A stretch of DNA of 64,000 nt from Acidobacteriaceae bacterium TAA 166 (GTDB taxonomy: Bacteria; Acidobacteriota; Terriglobia; Terriglobales; Acidobacteriaceae). Shown here one piece after another: positions 61,643 through 64,000 of this stretch. Position numbers and translations under genes: made by a program. The stretch lies in contig ATWD01000001.1 in NCBI GenBank assembly GCA_000421065.1, forward strand, positions 3,588,001 to 3,652,000, in the 5' to 3' direction. The notes under the pieces were generated by a model. It ran no database searches. It saw only the letters and a list, made by a program, of their open reading frames with translations, and had not been told where the DNA came from. The stretch's first letter is position 1. Every line of letters begins with the position of its first letter.

Positions 61643-63256
61643 TCAGGGTCGTTTTGTTACAGGGGGAACTACGTATAAATTACTTTCACGGATAACCTTC
61701 GAAATCTCGTTCTGTACTCCAGGTCCGTTGGGATGAAAGCCATAAAGGCCGCCATATCCGTCGAACTCTTTTTCTGGAACTGCGGTGTAAATATCAAGGT
61801 CGGAGCAGCCGAAGTCCATCACGTAGTAGCCATAGATCTGCATGGCTCGGAGAATTCGGCGGGCTGGTCGCGTGAGATGGAGTCGATCAAGATTCAGCGT
61901 GGGATCAAGCTGAATGATTCCTCCATAAGGAACCATTCCTGTGTTCATCTTCCCTTTGTTGGTGCAGGTGTTGACGTTGTCGAGCACGCCATAGTCTCGC
62001 GCTGTTGCAGGATAGACACGAGCAGCCCATACGCGACTTACCGGACCCCCGATGGCGTGGTGAATGTCCTGGTTATCATCGGTTGCCTCACCGGGTTGGA
62101 TTAATAGCGGCAGCTCGGAAAAACGACCCGCAGCCGACCCACCATGATCTCCAAGTGAGTTGAAGGAGGTTGGAGGTGCAGCATAGAGTCCGTGCGGCGC
62201 GCCCGTTACGGAATCGACCGAGACTTTGTAGATACTGATAAATTTATGCTGTTTTGGGTCTACGAAGATGATGTGTCGATCCCCTGTTGGGAGAGAAGGG
62301 ATCTGGCTTTGCCAATCGGGTGAGATCAAAAAAGACGTAGACGTCCGAGTGGAGGGCTGATCTTGCCACATGGCAGTGACTGTTCTTACAGAAGCGTCTT
62401 CCTCTGCGACGGCTTCTCCATATCCAATTCCATCACCCTGCTGATTTGTATTGAGTTGAACGGTCTGGATGAGGTGTCGGGGGAGTCGTATCCGAGGCCA
62501 TGCTTTAGGGATCGGTTGATAGAAGGGCGAATCGCTCGAGAAACGCATGCTCAATGGAAGCTTGACGTCATCGCTGGGTACAGCCCAACCTGTGGGAGAA
62601 AGCCCGGGCAGCATTTCGGAGAGATCATTGGAATTGTCGGTGCCGAGGTCAAATCCAAAGTTGCGATACATCGCCGCCACATGGATCCGTGTCTGTTCCT
62701 CCTCGGAAGAGAGTTCAGCGCCGGAGGTCGATAAGCTTTCGAGTAACTTCGAAAGCGGTTGTTGCAGAGTAGCTAGTAGTGGGTATGGTTTTAAAATTTG
62801 ACTTAGGCGTTGGTCGGCCGCCTCAATGACATTCAGTGTGATTGGGCTGAAGGGGTGAATCGTTCTATTTGGATCAAGACTTCTCGCTTCAAGGACGTGT
62901 GCCCCTGGAGTTAGGTCGCGTATAGAGAACTCGGGAGCTCCGTGCTTGTTCAAGGGACCGAGAGAATAAGGAGCGTTCTGCGCAATCCAGATGACCTTTC
63001 CGTCGAGGCAATAGATTACTTGTTGGCCTGTGGTCACCCCTATGGCCGAGACTGAGATTGCTCCCGAGACGACGGCAGGATCACTAAGGCCGGCAAGCGT
63101 CAAGGGTCTTTCTGCGGAAGCTGTTTGTTTTTTATCTGCAGCACAAAGATCCGGAGGCAATCCTTGTATAGACATGCGAAAGGCGTCAAGATGATTCGCG
63201 CTCGCCGTAAGTAGAGCTGAAGCCAACCATGACGCCTTTCGCAACTTATACTTCAT
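61643..63256 (-). CDS. Large secreted protein of unknown function
   Basis: 537 residues with a weak signal (MKYKLRKASWLASALLTASA). An Ig-like/fibronectin-like part near residues 60-150 (GAPEFSIRDLTPGAHVLEAR) follows. The C-terminal half has many Tyr, Trp and Asp (HIIFVDPKQHKFISIYKVSV, DYGVLDNVNTCTNKGKMNTG, MQIYGYYVMDFGCSDLDIYT). I recognise no catalytic motif. Its start overlaps the glycosyltransferase stop by 11 bases, so the two are likely cotranscribed and may belong to a polysaccharide locus. Confidence 0.6.
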   Translation of the reverse strand: MKYKLRKASWLASALLTASANHLDAFRMSIQGLPPDLCAADKKQTASAERPLTLAGLSDPAVVSGAISVSAIGVTTGQQVIYCLDGKVIWIAQNAPYSLGPLNKHGAPEFSIRDLTPGAHVLEARSLDPNRTIHPFSPITLNVIEAADQRLSQILKPYPLLATLQQPLSKLLESLSTSGAELSSEEEQTRIHVAAMYRNFGFDLGTDNSNDLSEMLPGLSPTGWAVPSDDVKLPLSMRFSSDSPFYQPIPKAWPRIRLPRHLIQTVQLNTNQQGDGIGYGEAVAEEDASVRTVTAMWQDQPSTRTSTSFLISPDWQSQIPSLPTGDRHIIFVDPKQHKFISIYKVSVDSVTGAPHGLYAAPPTSFNSLGDHGGSAAGRFSELPLLIQPGEATDDNQDIHHAIGGPVSRVWAARVYPATARDYGVLDNVNTCTNKGKMNTGMVPYGGIIQLDPTLNLDRLHLTRPARRILRAMQIYGYYVMDFGCSDLDIYTAVPEKEFDGYGGLYGFHPNGPGVQNEISKVIRESNLYVVPPVTKRP

Positions 63257-64000
63257 GGAGCACCTTGGAAACAGTCTCTTTCGACACGCTGGCCAACTCT
63301 CTGTAGAGAATGCCGAGTCTTTTTTCTACGATTTCGAGGCTAAAGTTTTCGAGCACTGTTTGCCGTCCCTCATAGGCAATTGATTCAGCAAGGAGGGGGG
63401 CGCGCATCAATCGCAGCAAAGCGTCTGCAATTGAATGAGGATTACCAGGTTCGGCATAGAGCGCGTTCTCACCTTCGCGCACAATGTCAGGAATGCCGCC
63501 CACGCGCGTGCATATCACTGGAAGTCCATGACTCATCGCTTCGAGCATGGACATGGGGACGCCTTCATTATGGCTGGGAAGACAGAAGAGATGAGCTTGG
63601 TCATAGACCATCTCAAGATCTTTGCCGGATCGCCATCCTAGCAGGCGGACTTGACTTTGAATGCCAAGTCTTTCTGACTGTTTACGTGCAGACTCAAGAT
63701 CGCCGTGTCCCGCGAACCAAAACTCAGCCTGCGGAAACTCCAGCAAAACAATGGCTGCGGCATCGATGAGAGCGGTAAAGCCTTTTCGGATCTCGAGCTT
63801 TCCAACATACAGAATGCGTGGCTGATGTGTGTCAGTAAGCGGTGCAGGAGAAAAGGCTTTTACGGGATTGGGCAAGACCTCGACCTTCGCATTTGGTACA
63901 TACCTCTCAATAACCTGGGCCCAGGTGGGAGAAAGTGCGAGGACTCGATCCGCATTTTCGAGTACGAACCTCCACGCCCACTGAGGTGTCCTTACAAAGA
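63246..64000 (-). CDS. Glycosyltransferase family 4-like protein, C-terminal part
   Basis: The start lies beyond the right edge; 250 codons are visible, beginning in frame at about the edge (WRFVLENADRVLALSPTWAQ). GT-B signature ILYVGKLEIRKGFTALIDAA, then FAGHGDLESARKQSERLGIQ and SHNEGVPMSMLEAMSHGLPV with the E-x7-E pair. It transfers a sugar from a nucleotide donor, probably in exopolysaccharide synthesis given its secreted neighbours. Confidence 0.88.
   Translation of the reverse strand, partial: FVRTPQWAWRFVLENADRVLALSPTWAQVIERYVPNAKVEVLPNPVKAFSPAPLTDTHQPRILYVGKLEIRKGFTALIDAAAIVLLEFPQAEFWFAGHGDLESARKQSERLGIQSQVRLLGWRSGKDLEMVYDQAHLFCLPSHNEGVPMSMLEAMSHGLPVICTRVGGIPDIVREGENALYAEPGNPHSIADALLRLMRAPLLAESIAYEGRQTVLENFSLEIVEKRLGILYRELASVSKETVSKVLHEV

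Noticed and set aside
1..64000. CRISPR arrays, rRNA genes, riboswitches and replication origins
   Set aside because: None seen on reading: no regularly spaced repeats, no rRNA-like stretches, no conserved riboswitch core and no DnaA-box cluster recognised.

Overview
The window looks like chromosome from an acidobacterium of the Terriglobus/Granulicella/Edaphobacter type (Acidobacteriaceae). The reasons are its Gram-negative envelope genes (Skp/OmpH, LpxA, LpxI), a PEP-CTERM protein, moderately high GC with strong GC3 bias in the housekeeping genes, and several protein types I associate with that group (a YCF48/TonB fusion, a lysine/alanine-rich histone-like protein). This placement is inference from gene content; no rRNA is present.

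Layout. 1-15.9 kb is core chromosome: an ompH tail, lepA, a lipoprotein lytic transglycosylase, a charge-segregated histone-like protein, a secreted peroxiredoxin, a lipid A/fatty acid operon (fabZ-lpxA-YCF48/TonB-lpxI), a secreted protein of unknown function, two SDR enzymes, small DoxX-like and YjbR-like genes, and tyrS. Four intergenic copies of a long-hairpin repeat sit in its first 11 kb. 16.0-18.6 kb holds two decayed genes: an outer membrane barrel and a glycosyltransferase-like protein, each with frameshifts. 18.8-19.5 kb encodes an intact UdgX-type uracil-DNA glycosylase.

About 19.5-43.1 kb is best read as a composite genomic island next to tRNA-Pro. Its right end carries an intact tyrosine recombinase and excisionase, and its left part carries a relic of a related recombinase. 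It contains a complete malonate decarboxylase operon (mdcABCDEFGH) with a divergent LysR regulator, flanked by relics: a HupE-like gene, an IS427-type element inserted at the stop codon of a hydrolase gene, a cupin/hydrolase chimera and a CPBP protease. A defence section follows, with McrB-like, HsdM and nuclease-TPR remnants interleaved with apparently intact AbiE and TumE/TumA toxin-antitoxin pairs, an IS3/IS407-type element with a textbook slippery site, and a frameshifted MbcA/ParS-like antitoxin. Ten or so broken genes lie in this stretch, while the operon and toxin-antitoxin genes are open.

43.1-50.9 kb is rich in tRNAs (Pro, His, Arg) and has small mobile-type genes, two 3' tRNA relics, a PEP-CTERM protein and a single-ORF HigB-HigA-like fusion. 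50.9-64 kb returns to core chromosome: an MFS exporter, an acyl-CoA dehydrogenase, an HTH-TPR protein, the late heme operon hemE-hemH-hemG, purS, ppa, tRNA-Ser, then a secreted beta-helix/deacetylase protein, a secreted protein of unknown function and a glycosyltransferase that runs off the right edge.

All calls come from reading the sequence; no search was run. Several family names rest on remembered motifs and are marked with lower confidence.
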